Below are positions 4,885-5,067 of a stretch of 5,067 nt of DNA, in pieces (within the stretch, counting starts at the first letter, position 1; every line of letters starts with the position of its first letter). The stretch comes from an uncultured Chloroflexota bacterium (lineage in GTDB: Bacteria > Chloroflexota > Limnocylindria > Limnocylindrales > Limnocylindraceae), in contig CAINCM010000036.1 of NCBI GenBank assembly GCA_903847005.1, positions 1 through 5,067 on the forward strand, given 5' to 3'. A model generated the notes under the pieces. It did not search any database. It was not told where the DNA came from and was given only the letters and a program-made list of their open reading frames with translations. Made by a program: the position numbers and the translations under genes.

Positions 4885-5067
4885 GAAGCGCGAACGAAAT
4901 GGGAGGCCCCAGAAGCTAGGCGCGCTGATCCCCGAAGCGGCACGTGCGCTCGGATTCGAAGAAGAGCTTGAGCGTTCACGGCGTGCGCGTGTCTTCCAGG
5001 AAATCCTTATCGAGATCGCGCCACATCTCGTGCCCCACTGCCGACTCGTTGGAGGCGAGAACGGCCG
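4877..5067 (+). CDS. DUF721 / DciA-like protein, 3' end cut by window edge
   Basis: Sixty-three codons are visible, starting MAEKRERNGRPQKLGALIPEA. The N-terminus is charged. Then LGALIPEAARALGFEEELERSRRARVFQEILIEIAPHLVPHCRLVGGENG (about 14-63) follows the DUF721 pattern: a helix ending LG, a second helix, then WxxxVGxxxAxHxxPxxxxxG. Residue F40 stands where DUF721 proteins usually have tryptophan, and the VG after it is replaced, so this is a divergent member. DUF721 includes DciA, a protein linked to loading the DnaB replicative helicase, and such genes often follow recF near origins. The ATG at 4877 lies inside the recF end (ATGGCTGA shared), with only a weak GGAAG upstream, so it probably depends on translation coupled to recF. 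The family call is from pattern and position; the C-terminal half is not in the window. Confidence 0.75.
   Translation, partial: MAEKRERNGRPQKLGALIPEAARALGFEEELERSRRARVFQEILIEIAPHLVPHCRLVGGENG

Noticed and set aside
1..5067. Mobile element, CRISPR array, tRNA or defence system
   Set aside because: No spaced repeat array, terminal inverted repeats, transposase-like frame or tRNA-like fold was found; the window is filled by conserved replication-locus genes.

Overview
This window is a chromosome-origin locus. On the minus strand lie the 5' part of rnpA (cut by the window edge) and a complete rpmH. Divergent from them, on the plus strand, lie dnaA, dnaN, recF and the first 63 codons of a DUF721 (DciA-like) gene. 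The order rnpA-rpmH / dnaA-dnaN-recF-DUF721 is a widely conserved bacterial origin neighbourhood. All five longer reading frames carry their family's diagnostic motifs, so the gene identities are secure.

The organism is a high-GC bacterium. From memory of these families, DnaA (starting MDRRQVWRATLGELE) and DnaN (MKLSVIQENLARGL, then NTLPILSNVFL) look most like Chloroflexota. The gene order and the TTGTCCACA-type DnaA box would also fit a deep-branching actinobacterium. No taxon can be fixed without a search.

Layout: 1-457 holds rnpA and rpmH, the RNase P protein and ribosomal protein L34, transcribed leftward from a good sigma-70-type promoter at 565-594. 458-816 is the divergent spacer, with that promoter, a weak extended -10 candidate for dnaA, a perfect GC-rich 7-bp hairpin in the presumed dnaA leader, and the dnaA ribosome binding site. 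817-2247 is dnaA. 2248-2546 is the probable oriC, with DnaA-box-like sites at both ends and in the middle, an exact tandem 9-bp repeat built on the box core, an AT-rich patch, and a terminator-like hairpin. 2547-5067 holds dnaN, recF and DUF721, apparently one operon; the last two genes overlap by 8 bases.

Functionally, DnaA binds and opens the origin beside its own gene. DnaN is the sliding clamp for the replicative polymerase, RecF acts at gapped DNA in recombinational repair, and DUF721/DciA proteins are linked to loading the replicative helicase. I see no mobile element, CRISPR array, tRNA or undescribed multigene system. The noteworthy material is the fine structure of the origin and of the dnaA leader.
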